A stretch of 64,000 bases of DNA from Phytophthora sp. 'mugwort' (lineage: Eukaryota > Oomycota > Peronosporomycetes > Peronosporales > Peronosporaceae): assembly GCA_033558025.1 (NCBI GenBank), contig JAUCEF010000001.1:1798001-1862000 (forward strand), read 5' to 3'. The position numbers and the translations under genes are program-made. The notes under the pieces are model-generated. The model searched no databases. It saw nothing but the letters and a program-made list of their open reading frames with translations, and was not told the origin of the DNA. Position 1 is the stretch's first letter, and the number at the start of each line of letters is the position of its first letter. Shown in pieces: positions 54,331-64,000 of the stretch.

Positions 54331-55127
54331 CTAAAAAAAAAGGCCTTGAACATCGTTTCTAGTACACACCTTCATTGCACTGTCTGGTAGTGGCCATGGA
54401 TTAAGCAGCGGAGCAATGTTCTTAACAAAAACACGAAGGAATGAAGTCCTTGTAAAGGTTTCCTCGTTGGTTTCCCACGCTACAAAACTTCTATGATTCA
54501 CAGCTGCAAAATCGAGCGGCGTTTCCCCGTGAGAATGGTAGCTTCGCCACGCATTTCGTGTTACGGGCAGACCAGCCATAACGGCGATAAGGATGGCGTC
54601 CGTCCTTCGATGTTTTCATCAGTGAAAAGCAGTTGCTCTGGATATGAGTAGATTACCTGCCGTTTGACCTAAAAGTTGGCAATCTGCGCAAATAAAAATT
54701 TATAATGGGAAAATATTTCATACAAACCGCTTTCCAACACTTACCTCAACAGGAACGCTTTCTCTGGCTACTCGAGTAATGAACTTCCGTGCGAAGACCA
54801 ACGAAGCGCACGACAATTGTAGACAGCTATGCACTTTCCTCCTTCACACCAGGGTGGTTTTCATGTAGAAGCTCTTGAAGCCCCTCCAGATAGAACGTGG
54901 GTGCCATTTGACATAGCCTTCCGTGCCTCGTAAGACCTCCAGTGGCCATGTGCTGTCTTCGTTGGTGAGTTTGCATCCTCTACGACTCCTTTCGTAAAGA
55001 AAAGGCTGTGCCAACCGAACATTATCCGCGGTTTAGGCGCAAATATATTTCCGATAAAGCCGACATCTAACTCGTACACGTGCATGAGCGAAATAGCACG
55101 CCACCGAAAGTCCGTTGCATAAGTCAT
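54331..55127 (-). pseudogene. Tc1/mariner-type (DDE_3) transposase remnant
   Basis: The right part (about 55127-54900) reads ATDFRWRAISLMHVYELDVG, FIGNIFAPKPRIM and WHSLFFTKGVVEDAN, the helix-turn-helix N-terminus of a transposase family common in Phytophthora. The left part (54579-54331) reads AAVNHRSFVAWETNEETFTR, FLRVFVKNIAPLLNPWPLP, from the DDE core. The middle between them, which would hold the first catalytic Asp, and the C-terminus are missing, so this is an internally deleted relic. No terminal repeats were found. Confidence 0.75.
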
Positions 55128-55716
55128 GCTTCCAGTTAATAGCTGAAATTACGAATGGAAGCTGAAATTTGAGGTGCTCTATGAGCCAAATTGCTGGTGA
55201 TAGAGACTACGGCTCTGAATGCACAACTGAAACTGCATTTCCGACTCTCAAATGCTAATTATGTCTTGTATTACTAAAATGGGCTTTATCCGCTTGTACG
55301 ATCGCAGGAAAACAGTTTTACTTCAAAACCCCAGTCGTAAAACCGGGTGTTTTTGCTCAAACCCGAGTTGTATCATCGAGATTTAATGTCCATTTTTGCC
55401 AAAGCTTCTGCAAGGCACAATACATGCCACACTTGCTTAAAGGTTACAACGCAAAATGAAAAGTTTATTTTAGCAGCTTATACAGCGTTTTGTTTTGCGA
55501 ACATCGCAAGTTGATCTCGAACCACGGGTCCACGAACGATCCTTCGTTGCAGTCGCACAATGTGAAATAGATTGGTGATCTCTTCCTCGGCATCGCTGCC
55601 GCCGCGGACAAAGCGACCGTGGTAGCTGCGCTATATACAGTCAATAGCACTGTCTGTTTACACGAGTGATTTGCCGCCGTCCCGCCGTCTAGTTAAAAGA
55701 AAACTCGAGTCTGGCA
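55128..55716. other. No gene; possible BED-type fragment
   Basis: AT-rich spacer. On the minus strand 55593-55465 reads MPRKRSPIYFTLCDCNEGSF and ends after about 42 codons. The opening resembles the N-terminus of BED-finger hAT proteins, but it is too short to be sure. The left target-site duplication of the hAT element begins at 55717. Confidence 0.4.
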
Positions 55717-55724
55717 ACCATGAC

Positions 55725-58236
55725 CAGGCCTCTGAAGCTATGGAAACTGTCCATATGACCATATCATGATCATATATGGTTGGATTTGAAATTAGAATAT
55801 GGAATGATATGGAAGCACGTCATGCAGACAGTCTGACCGACAGTCCAACGACTAGCCCTAGGGATCGGACGTAAACTTACGGAATGCTACAAATTGCTTC
55901 GACTGAAGAATACCCTTCCAGCAAGAAATCCATCATACCGCGTTTGTACTCGTCCTTCTCCCACCCCATTACCAAAGAAATCACTCTCGCCTGTGGCTAT
56001 ATTTGGGAAGGTTGAGGCGAGATCGCCGCAGAACTGATGCAGGCTCGGTAGCCACTGCTATAAAAGCTCCCACCCGCTCGTAAAGCCGTTCTAACGTCCG
56101 CGTTTGCTATATGTGCCGTGCTATGACATCGTCGCCTTGCGTAATCTGCTGTAGCTCCACAAATTCTCGAGAGATTTGGTGAACCTGTGGGCTAGTCATC
56201 TGAGATAGCAGTCGTGGCTCGTGGTGAAGGAGTATCTCCGAAATCGTCTCGAGATCAATTGTCGCTAGTTGATGCGGCAGCACCGGCGGTAGAGCGCCGC
56301 CTGCTGCATTTTGGGACGTACGCTCGGCCGTTACTTTGGCAATCCCGCTCACCTCATATACAAACATCTCGCCCATAGCAACGACGAGACGTTGCGTGGT
56401 CTCCGCGTCGATCGACGGAAGCTTCCGCAGCACCCACAAATTAAGCCTACCCATGAACGTCAGAGTGTCGCTATGGCGAAGTGCGTACGAGCCACAAACG
56501 GCATACCTGTCCAGATCAAGACAAGTCAGTTCCTCTGCCGAAAGTGGACCCTCCATTTTAGTGAGCTGTTAATATTTTTGCGCCAAAGTCGCAAGACGGG
56601 CGCGCTGCTCGGATAGTAACGTAGTAAGCCCTTGCATTGCCGTGAAGAGCTTTTTCGACTCCAGAGCAACTCTCGAGCCGCAAACACGAAAATCCAACCA
56701 ATCCTCAGGCGGTGTAGACGACGGGGACTTCAAATCGAAGTGTTCTTGGAGCGCAATGATGTTAACGGTCTGCCATTTTGCGACCTTGTACAATGAGGTC
56801 CAACGCGTCTCTACTACATACGGACATGCTTTCTGCATTGCAGTCATGAGTATTGGTTGTCGGCGCAGGTGCTCGAATACTCCGGTTAAATCTGAAGACC
56901 TGAAAGATGCCTTCATGGCCACGTCAAGCTGGTACAGACTGGAATCAGGATTCCGCTTGTGGTAGCGACCTCGATACAAGTTCGCAAGGCCTTGGATACG
57001 GCCGGTATGGTGTTCTCGCCGTCAGTTATGACTTCAACCGTTTCGTCGCGCCACTTAAGAACTTGCGCATCAAAACAATTTTGCACCGAGTTGAACATAT
57101 TTTCTGCGGTGTGTCTTTCATAGAACGGAATGGCTATTAAATGGAAGTTGCGCAGCTCGCTCCGGGCGACAGATCGAGCACGGATATCCAAATACGAAAG
57201 CCAAGCATTGTCGCCGAGTCCAGTGCGATGGAGAAGCCGGTAGCTTTCGCGATAGCTGCGCCAATATACTGCAGCTCAGCAGCACACACAATTCGAACAT
57301 AGTTGGATACCGTCGTTCAGAAACCCCGGAGTAGCAAGCAAGGCCGGTCTGGTCGCGGACAATCAGAATCATGCAGCTTGCCTGCCGAAGTGAGGCCCCG
57401 GACGGGAAAAATTCGACGAGCATTTTAAAACATCTTGTTTTTTATGCTGGCGATGTAAGCAAGTAGTGATCCAGTCGGATTTGCATCCGATGCGTCTCTG
57501 GTCGAGCGAAAAGGCTCACAATCTGGAGGTGGCTCTGCCCGTCCAAATCGTCAGGGTGGAACAGAATCTCCCCGTCAATCACGTCAACTATCGGCGCCGC
57601 AATTGGAATTATCCATTCATCGCTTTCGTAATGGGGGCAAATTGTTTGATTGTAGGGGGTATTGATATTACGTCTGTAAAGGACAGTTCTCTCTCCTCCT
57701 TCGTCACAATCTTGCGGAAGCTCGCCCATCGCGCAGGATGTTCGTGTTCGTGGTGCTGTGTGTAAGAATGCGTCCGAAATGTCACATTTTCGAAGTTGTT
57801 GTAGTCTTCCGCTTCTTCTTTTCGCCGTCGGTTGGTGGCTTCGCTTCGCGCCCCAAAACGACACAAAACCCACACCACATTGCCACCTTACCACCACTCG
57901 TGACCTGGAGGCCGTGTGTGTCGGCATGTTTTCACGAAACGGCAACTTTAAGCAAGATGACTTGGCTTTGGCTTGCTGGAGCCGCATCAGCTGTGGTTCT
58001 ACATCATCCGGGAGATTCATTCGTTTTGGCCCAAGTTTGGGTTGTTGGTGGCGTGTCTCGGTGGCTGGACGTGGCAAAGTGGACAGGATAGGAAGGGACC
58101 CCTTCAGAAAATATGCGCGATGCCGAAGCGATGTATTATTGGCATGGATCCCGATCCGTGATGTGGATCAATTCCAAAATTAGATATGGCAAAATATGGA
58201 TTTTTGTCGAAATATCCATATTCTTTCAATGGCCTG
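55725..58236 (-). mobile_element. hAT DNA transposon with perfect 8-bp TSD
   Basis: 2512 bp. The left end starts CAGGCCTCTGAA (55725) and the right end finishes as the reverse complement of CAGGCCATTGAA (58236). ACCATGAC flanks both ends exactly (55717-55724 and 58237-58244), the 8-bp target duplication of hAT elements. Subterminal regions at both sides are rich in CCATAT/ATATGG motifs (about 55740-55810 and 58185-58225), probable transposase-binding sites. The transposase inside is broken. Confidence 0.9.
56107..58077 (-). pseudogene. hAT transposase pseudogene
   Basis: Coding pieces run right to left: an N-terminal segment opening with PKLGPKRMNLPDDVEPQLMR (58040 on) and LKLPFRENMPTHTASRSRVV; LSFTDVISIPPTIKQFAPI (about 57610-57680); FHLIAIPFYERHTAENMFNS and WRDETVEVITDGENTIPAV (about 57140-56990), around the second catalytic Asp; CPYVVETRWTSLYKVAKWQT (about 56830-56760); and a final clean frame 56556-56107. 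Frame changes near 57450-57600, 57120 and 56560 cannot all be introns, so it is taken as inactive. Confidence 0.72.
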
Positions 58237-58391
58237 ACCATGACTAATTTGTAGCTAATCGCATTCTAAATAATACCTAAAAGCCTGAATAAATCTTATG
58301 TACTGTAATACAATATGATAGAATGCAGTTTGAACCTACAATCCTATGCCATACATATCGAGTATACCGAATAAGCTTAGGTAATTTAGTG

Positions 58392-58598
58392 CTATAATAG
58401 CGATGAGGCCTCAGCGACGAATGCTTCGCCGGTTGTGATGTACTTTTGAAGTAAGTACACCCAGCCGTCGATGAGGCAAGGCTCACTTTCCGTAATACCC
58501 TCGAAGGCGAGCTCTGCGTTGTACATGGACGATCAGTAGAAAGGTTGTCAGTGCTTCTACGCATCACCTTCAGTCACGCACGCGATGATCTCGCCGAG
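58392..58598 (-). pseudogene. Spliced 3' end of an unrecognised gene
   Basis: On the minus strand LGEIIACVTE (58598-58568) is followed by a 54-bp GT-AG intron (58514-58567) and by ELAFEGITESEPCLIDGW then VYLLQKYITTGEAFVAEASS, ending LL-stop at 58392. The splice joins the frame exactly, so this is real former coding sequence. An in-frame TGA directly upstream and the lack of further coding to the right suggest a truncated pseudogene, possibly cut when the ankyrin gene region arrived. I do not recognise the family. Confidence 0.5.
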
Positions 58599-58814
58599 TC
58601 ACGGCTTCATTAAAACCGGTAGCTAGCACGCAGCCTCCCATGCCGCCCTGGACCCTGGAACACTCCATTCATTCGTGGCCACAAACCGACTGTTGTCCTT
58701 TGGCTCGCGTCATCCTCACAGGTCCGTCCTCACGACCGCACGACTCCGTCCGTGAACCCAGCGCTAAGGTCCTCCGTCCACACTTCAAATTGCCGGCTTG
58801 TGATCTACACAGTG

Positions 58815-60419
58815 ATGTCCATTCCTGACACCCGAACGTCCGTGAATGTTGGTGACGGCTGGACTCCTCTCTCCATGAATATGGCCCTGAAATACACAAA
58901 ATTCAGTTGTGGCAGAACTGGAAACTTAGAATTAAACAGGAATCGTAGACCTTCGCAACAGCTCGCGATGGCTCGGACCCAATTGGATGTGCTCCGTGTC
59001 CTCAAGGAGGAAGGTTTATGTGTCCTAGATGCACGCGACGCTAAAACGTACGTGACGGCTATGGTGCTGGCAGCGAGGAGGGCCCACACGAGCAATGTGC
59101 GCTGTCTACTGGATCGAGGAGTTAATGTTGACGCTCAAAATTCAGACGGGAGCACTGCACTTCACGTGGCTGCTATTGTCGGACGGCTGGAGATCGTTGA
59201 GTTGCTGTTGGATGCTGGAGCTGCAGTAGACCGCACGGATCGGAGCCTCTGGACACCGTTGATATTGGCAACCCGAGAGGGGCACGTGGAGATTGTGCAG
59301 AGTTTAATGGACCGACGTGCATCACTGGAGAGTCAGAATATCAAGGGCGAGACAGCTCTAAGTATTGCAACGCAGTGTGGCCGAGTGGTGCTCGCTCGGT
59401 TGCTTCTTAATACCGGTGCCAATGTAAATTCGATTGATGCAGAGGGGGTGACCCCGTTGATGTTTGCCTCGAGGAACGGACAACTCGCTCTGGTGGAGCT
59501 TCTGATCGCTAGAGGAGCGAACCTTGAATTGTACTGCAAGTCTGGTCACACGGCATTGCATTTCGCGGCTGGGAACGGACGACTGGAAGTTTTACGGGAG
59601 CTTTTAAGAGCTGGAGCAGACTTGATGGCACGTGATCAAGTCAAAGGCTTGACGCCGCTCATGTACGCAGCTGTTCACGGTCACGCCTTCATTGTGAAAG
59701 ATCTGCTGAAGTTGTCATGTCAGAAAGAGGCGGATGCTGTTGAGATCAATAGCAAGAATGGGTGTACTGCACTGTATCTGGCTGCATCGAAGTGCCACAG
59801 GGCTGTGTGTGAATTACTGCTGGATGTAGGTGGCGCTGCTGTGGACACTGCAGAGTGGAGAGGATACACACCGCTCATGGCTGCTGCTAAGAGAGGATTC
59901 GCGGACATTGTTCAGGTGTTGCTGAGTCGTGGGGCCACCGTCGAAGCTGCCAACAAAGATGGCAATCGGGCGCTAGAAATTGCCGCCCGTAATGGACAAG
60001 CTGACGTCGTTCGACTTTTATTGGAAAAAGGAGCCTTCGTCGACGCGCCAAACCGGACTCGTGGATACACGGCACTGTCTACTGCTGCTCTTCGTGGTCG
60101 CATTAAAGTCGTTCACCTGCTTCTGAGTTATGGGGCCAATGTCAAAGCTCAAAGTTGTATCGGGGACACGCCACTTTTACTCGCGGCGACTCAAGGACGA
60201 CTCGAAGTCGTACGCGTGTTGCTGGCCAACGGAGCCTCTCCATCGACTACAAATTCGATGGGAGAGACTCCTTTGTCAAGGGCAGTTGCTGGAGGTTATG
60301 TGGAAGTTGCTGCGTTGCTGCGTATTGCTGTTGGCACTCGAAGTCGAGGTGCTATTACTTCAGCACAAGTTCAACAAGAACCGTCGTATTCTAGCAACGT
60401 CTTACGAGGTAGTAATTAA
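58815..60419 (+). CDS. Ankyrin-repeat protein
   Basis: 534 aa from ATG 58815; the ATG at 58968 (MARTQLDVLRVL) is an alternative that keeps all repeats, and the segment between looks poorly conserved. From about residue 75 to the end it is built of roughly a dozen 33-residue ankyrin repeats, for example DGSTALHVAAIVGRLEIVEL and GYTPLMAAAKRGFADIVQVL. Most keep the TPL/TAL and G-A-N/D features. There is no kinase, membrane or zinc domain, so it is probably a protein-binding scaffold in cytoplasm or nucleus; no partner can be named. An Inr-like TCATTCGTGG lies about 145 bases upstream. Phytophthora genomes have many such genes. Confidence 0.85.
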   Translation: MSIPDTRTSVNVGDGWTPLSMNMALKYTKFSCGRTGNLELNRNRRPSQQLAMARTQLDVLRVLKEEGLCVLDARDAKTYVTAMVLAARRAHTSNVRCLLDRGVNVDAQNSDGSTALHVAAIVGRLEIVELLLDAGAAVDRTDRSLWTPLILATREGHVEIVQSLMDRRASLESQNIKGETALSIATQCGRVVLARLLLNTGANVNSIDAEGVTPLMFASRNGQLALVELLIARGANLELYCKSGHTALHFAAGNGRLEVLRELLRAGADLMARDQVKGLTPLMYAAVHGHAFIVKDLLKLSCQKEADAVEINSKNGCTALYLAASKCHRAVCELLLDVGGAAVDTAEWRGYTPLMAAAKRGFADIVQVLLSRGATVEAANKDGNRALEIAARNGQADVVRLLLEKGAFVDAPNRTRGYTALSTAALRGRIKVVHLLLSYGANVKAQSCIGDTPLLLAATQGRLEVVRVLLANGASPSTTNSMGETPLSRAVAGGYVEVAALLRIAVGTRSRGAITSAQVQQEPSYSSNVLRGSN

Positions 60420-60563
60420 TGTCTTCGACCAATTTGATAGACCTATTACACATAGGATAGGACAGATGTTCACCTCGAACTAAATTTGAGCTGCTCGCCA
60501 AGTGTAGGCATATTCTTGTTGGTATGCAAATCGATCTGACATTGAATAATCCAACATGTATAT

Positions 60564-60624
60564 TTTACCTGTAGCTTACAATAAATGTACCGGTAGGTAG
60601 GATATATTGTAAGCTACAGGTAAA
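60564..60624. repeat. 20-bp perfect inverted repeat plus poly-C
   Basis: TTTACCTGTAGCTTACAATA at 60564-60583 is the exact reverse complement of 60605-60624, with a 21-base centre. A run of 13 C (60640-60652) and 6 A follows. The site lies between the ankyrin gene and the next gene and may be a foldback element or a hairpin in the ankyrin 3' UTR. Confidence 0.85.
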
Positions 60625-60695
60625 CGATTCGCCCGTTTGCCCCCCCCCCCCCAAAAAAGGCACCATTTTGTGCGAAATACCCATTTGAAAATCCG

Positions 60696-63008
60696 ATGGA
60701 AGAGGATAGCTGCATTCCGAATTGGGACTTCTTACTGCCATGGTGTCACCATGTTTCCCACCGTCTGCGGTATGTGAAGGGTGCGCTCGAGGACGCACCC
60801 GGGCAACGTTATCGCGGAATTGAAGTGGAACTGCCGAGTTTCCACCCCTGGAGCGAGGACGAGGAGGAGCGTGAGGACGACGGGAAACCTTTATGCCAAG
60901 ACTTGCGCGAGGCTCTGGGACTCTTAGCGGCAGTGTCACACGTTGACAATGCGGCGTGGAAGAAAATGCTTGTGGAGAATGGGAAACTCAAAATTGATCA
61001 TCAAGAGGAACTATTCGAGGGCAAATTCAAGCCAAAATTCCAGTTGGCACTGCTAAACAACGAACTCGACAGTCAGGAGGAACTCTTGAAAGGGATCACA
61101 GAGTTCTGTGGGACAGAGCAATCCACGGCTCAAAGTGCGGCATACAAACGGACTCTGGCTAAGATTGCAGCTAGGAACAGTAGGAAGTCATGCACCGGAT
61201 CGACAGAGATCGAGATCCCGGTTACTGTACAATTAGGACCGTGGCTTACACCGAGCAGTCACGAAATGCTTGCGTATCTTCGAAAGGTGCAAGAGACGAT
61301 TAGAGCGATTCGCACACAGTGGCAGCAATTTGTTGATCGGGAGCAGTCTCGGCTGAGCGTCGTGTTTGTGCTAGAATCCATCCTGGTAGACGTGCGAGAC
61401 GTCAACATCTGCAACGAATTAGCGGAGCTGGTGGAGAGTCTTGCTCGCGATGGTATTCGAATGTCTGGACTAGCGCTGAGACAGGAACTTGGCTACCAAA
61501 TTACGTCGAATGGCACTTTGGAAGAGGCTCGACAAACTGTCGGAAAGCTGATGCTTGGCCTGTTTGGCGGCATGAAGACGCCGGCAGCACTTTCATTGGG
61601 AGGTTTCGACTTTGAGGCGACTAGTATGACTGGACCACTTGAAGCCGAATCGGGACGTAGCAACCAGCTGGCGCTTTCTTCTGTGCATTTTGACTGCGAG
61701 GCGATGCAGAATTGGGTTTTTGAACGGATGTGTTCGGCAGTCGCGGTGAACCAGACAACGAAGCATCTTTCTCTGGGATTAGAGCTGAACGATGACGATG
61801 ATAACGACAGCGATGATGACGGTGACTGGGCACTTTGCCGTTGGAGGTGGCAGTGGATTATCTTCGCTTGCTTTTCAGAGAAAGCTCGCCTTTATTCGCG
61901 GCTTGAAAGTCTCACGTTGCGCAACGCAGTAATTACAACGGACGCTGTGGAAGCCATGGCTGCAGTGTTGGCATCAGATGGGCCAGACGAAGCTCTGCTC
62001 GGCTATCCAAATCATTTAAATGAGGCATCCGCAGACGTCTGCATTGAGGCAGGCTCGCCAATAAAACTGTTGTCGATGTCTCTGGATGAAGTTCTCAATG
62101 CGAACCAGTCGTTTAAGATGGAGAGGGAAATTTCTGGAGTGAGACTAATTGGTGAAGTCGATGAAAGTGGCTGGATGGATGCCTTGGTCCCTGGATTCGG
62201 GAGATGCCAAGTGCAGCGCAAGAGCTTGATCTATAGAGAACTAACCCTTCCGACCAATGGGTTAGCTGGTGCTACCTCACTAGCGATTAAGTTTGGTGAA
62301 GATCCAGATCTAGAAGTTCTACAAGGATTGCTGTTACTTGTGGGAGTTTCACTCATGCATCTTACTCTCGAATTTGAAGAGTTTAATTTAAGCGAGCTGC
62401 AAGATATCGTGGCAAGCTGTCCTAACCTGATTGAACTAGCCGTATGCACTCATACCATGGAGATGCGTTTTTGCCTCCGTAACAGCAAGTATCGGGATTT
62501 GACGCTCAACCCGTCATCATATTATTCTTTTAGCTCGAATATTGAAGAAATCGCAGAAACATTGTGTGACTCGGAAAACCCCTTAACCAAATGCGCTCGA
62601 CGTATGCGCGTTCGAATGGATCAGAGAGCAATGTACCATCCGTATGATGATTGCTATGCTGCTTTGTTAAAGATGCTGGAGATAAATCGCACGCTGGAGT
62701 ATCTCGATATTGTTGCTCAGCGTCCTCATATGACGCGCTACAACGACTTTAAAGCGCACCACCTCGAATCGCTTCCTGTGGTACAGTCCGTTCTCTCAAT
62801 GGAATGCAAGGCGGCGTTTCTGAGCGTTATGGGCGCCAGCCGCAGTGAACGACGTGATACCAAAAGGAGGAGGCAACTGCCTTTGCCGATACTTGACCAG
62901 CACGTGCTTGTTTGCATCTTTGACTATGCAGCATCGCACGTGACGCGCCGAGTTTATTTCCGAGAGTTTGATTTTTTCGATACTGGACGCTACTACCTGC
63001 CGATCTGA
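60696..63008 (+). CDS. Unrecognised 770-aa protein with LRR-like segments
   Basis: 770 aa, single exon, ATG 60696 just after an A-rich stretch. I do not recognise the family. The N-terminal third is acidic (SEDEEEREDD) with Leu-rich helices. Residues about 400-600 have leucine-rich-repeat-like lines such as LESLTLRNAVITTDAVEAMA and SLMHLTLEFEEFNLSELQDI, then SCPNLIELAV. An Asp run (NDDDDNDSDDDGD) interrupts the middle. The C-terminus reads PLPILDQHVLVCIFDYAASH then VTRRVYFREF, which resembles an F-box-like or LRR-capping helix. No signal peptide or membrane segment. It may belong to an oomycete-specific family of large RNI-like proteins; this is a guess from memory. Confidence 0.75.
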   Translation: MEEDSCIPNWDFLLPWCHHVSHRLRYVKGALEDAPGQRYRGIEVELPSFHPWSEDEEEREDDGKPLCQDLREALGLLAAVSHVDNAAWKKMLVENGKLKIDHQEELFEGKFKPKFQLALLNNELDSQEELLKGITEFCGTEQSTAQSAAYKRTLAKIAARNSRKSCTGSTEIEIPVTVQLGPWLTPSSHEMLAYLRKVQETIRAIRTQWQQFVDREQSRLSVVFVLESILVDVRDVNICNELAELVESLARDGIRMSGLALRQELGYQITSNGTLEEARQTVGKLMLGLFGGMKTPAALSLGGFDFEATSMTGPLEAESGRSNQLALSSVHFDCEAMQNWVFERMCSAVAVNQTTKHLSLGLELNDDDDNDSDDDGDWALCRWRWQWIIFACFSEKARLYSRLESLTLRNAVITTDAVEAMAAVLASDGPDEALLGYPNHLNEASADVCIEAGSPIKLLSMSLDEVLNANQSFKMEREISGVRLIGEVDESGWMDALVPGFGRCQVQRKSLIYRELTLPTNGLAGATSLAIKFGEDPDLEVLQGLLLLVGVSLMHLTLEFEEFNLSELQDIVASCPNLIELAVCTHTMEMRFCLRNSKYRDLTLNPSSYYSFSSNIEEIAETLCDSENPLTKCARRMRVRMDQRAMYHPYDDCYAALLKMLEINRTLEYLDIVAQRPHMTRYNDFKAHHLESLPVVQSVLSMECKAAFLSVMGASRSERRDTKRRRQLPLPILDQHVLVCIFDYAASHVTRRVYFREFDFFDTGRYYLPI

Positions 63009-63645
63009 GTGAATACTTCATTTAGACGTCACGACCCATGCAATTTCGTGAACGATGTGCATGAGAAAAAAAAATTTACACTATAGTAACGAAGATACTT
63101 CAGTATACTTAAGTATCGCATTGCTGTAACTGCTGGGTTGAATGAGATTAAACAGGAATTCGGCTGGGATCCATGATAAGATTCCCCCCAAAAAACGGAG
63201 ATTTGTGAGTTTAACCTTTTCGAAGGACAAAGTCACATAACAAAAAGTAGTAATCACGCTAGCTGTCAACAACTTACATGAAAGGCAATGCGGTAGGGTA
63301 GCATTGAGGTTCACTTTGGGATTCTAATGATTTAAGCTTGTAGAGAAGCTAGGTACTTACGGATTGCTGGTGCCTGCAAATTTTCTCAGTATACCGTAAA
63401 CCTTTGGCTCCGTCATGCAATTGTCTCTAGCATCACAAGTTCTCAAATCGACCTGACCTGAGGTTCAAGAAGTTGAGCATTTCATCCTAAAAGACTACTG
63501 TATCTGTAACAGCTTCAAAGCCACCGGAAAAGCCACAACTGGCTCACTTCACCTGCACGCGATCACTTCTGCGCTGATCCTATGTCCAAGCCACTTCGGG
63601 TGTTGCCCTTTTCAACGCACCCTATTCCCAGTCTGCCAACGAATC
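63009..63645. other. Intergenic, no gene
   Basis: AT-rich spacer between the 770-aa protein gene and the GIP-like pseudogene. It has short A and C runs and no supported frame, repeat or motif. Confidence 0.6.
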
Positions 63646-63977
63646 ATGAAGATATTTCCACACCCCCTGCTGCCTCGCTTGCGCTTGGAGCTTTTGTCAC
63701 TGCCGACCCTACTGCTACACGCGCTGAGTGCCAGTTTGTCGTCGGCGGAGGAGAAGTCTCCATTTACACGAAGGCGTACACAACCGGCATCCACTTTATT
63801 TCTGATGACACCAATTTCAGCGGTGGTGTCCTCATCACGCCCACCCACGTGCTTACAACTGCAGCCTGCACCAGTCTGGAGGAGACTAGGTCGTGTCTGT
63901 GGGCTGAACGTTCCCTCCTTAAATTCGCGTGTCAATACGCGTCAGTTGAGGATCGCAGGGACATCCAGCTGCAATAA
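63646..63977 (+). pseudogene. GIP/trypsin-like serine protease pseudogene
   Basis: An ATG at 63646 begins MKIFPH, and after a frameshift the signal-peptide remainder AASLALGAFVTAD appears in the next frame (about 63667-63705). Then come GGGEVSIYTKAYTTGIHF and FSGGVLITPTHVLTTAACTS, the N-terminus and active-site region of chymotrypsin-fold proteins. The catalytic His is absent (TTAACT instead of TAAHC) and the preceding Cys is Ser, as in the glucanase inhibitor proteins that Phytophthora secretes against plant endoglucanases. The frame stops at 63977 after about 90 residues, with no Asp or Ser region; the window ends 23 bases later, so a downstream part is not visible. Confidence 0.7.
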
Positions 63978-64000
63978 TAACTTGCTTACGGAATACCATT

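Noticed and set aside
63582..63645. Upstream ATG (63582) as start of the serine protease homologue
   Set aside because: The preceding 21 codons are not signal-peptide-like; the family start MKIF lies at 63646 in another frame, so the long frame is a product of the frameshift.
1..64000. RXLR or Crinkler effector genes and tRNA genes
   Set aside because: No short frame combines a signal peptide with an RXLR-dEER or LFLAK motif, and no cloverleaf with a GGTTCGAATCC-type arm was found by eye; a tool-based scan could still find one.

Overview
The window looks like a chromosomal piece of an oomycete, most likely a Phytophthora. The evidence is short GT-AG introns (43-81 bp, one of 176 bp), compact eukaryotic housekeeping genes, oomycete-style initiator motifs (GCTCATT..CAWTT) just upstream of several ATGs, a glucanase-inhibitor/trypsin-like secreted-protein remnant, and a mix of transposons (copia, gypsy, MULE, hAT, pogo/Tigger, Merlin) typical of that genus. 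The genus is an inference from gene content; I cannot run a search.

The layout alternates gene islands with transposon graveyards. Island 1 (576-4850) holds a 5'-nucleotidase-type metallophosphatase, an RBMX2/Ist3 splicing factor sharing its short promoter region, and a WRAP53/TCAB1 WD-repeat protein. Graveyard 1 (5072-20740) holds a Merlin element with TIRs and an 8-bp target duplication, a 6.3-kb copia element with both LTRs, carrying a nested pogo-like element, a dead MULE and a 5' gypsy fragment.

Island 2 (20954-40080) is the gene-rich core: an intact UIM-BED-hAT-derived protein, a CENATAC (CCDC84) orthologue, a C2-domain protein, a large IQ/B-box protein, the N-terminal acetyltransferase NAA10 (five exons), a NELF-B protein with a bromodomain embedded in it, and a GPH-type sucrose-transporter-like MFS protein. 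Four of these act in nuclear or co-translational gene expression (telomerase/Cajal body, minor splicing, pausing, N-acetylation), but nothing suggests they form one operon-like system.

Graveyard 2 (40171-58244) holds a pogo/Tigger element with perfect TIRs and TA duplication, a truncated transporter pseudogene related to the intact one at 38644, a second MULE, a truncated copia element next to a (TC)n microsatellite, a foldback MITE, a Tc1/mariner remnant and a hAT element with a perfect 8-bp duplication. Island 3 (58392-64000) holds a spliced 3' remnant of an unknown gene, an ankyrin-repeat protein, an unrecognised 770-aa protein and a frameshifted GIP-like pseudogene.

The strongest candidate for something undescribed is the bromodomain inside NELF-B at 34096-37851: it would give a transcription-pausing subunit its own acetyl-lysine reader. 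No tRNA, rRNA, CRISPR array or RXLR-type effector was recognised.
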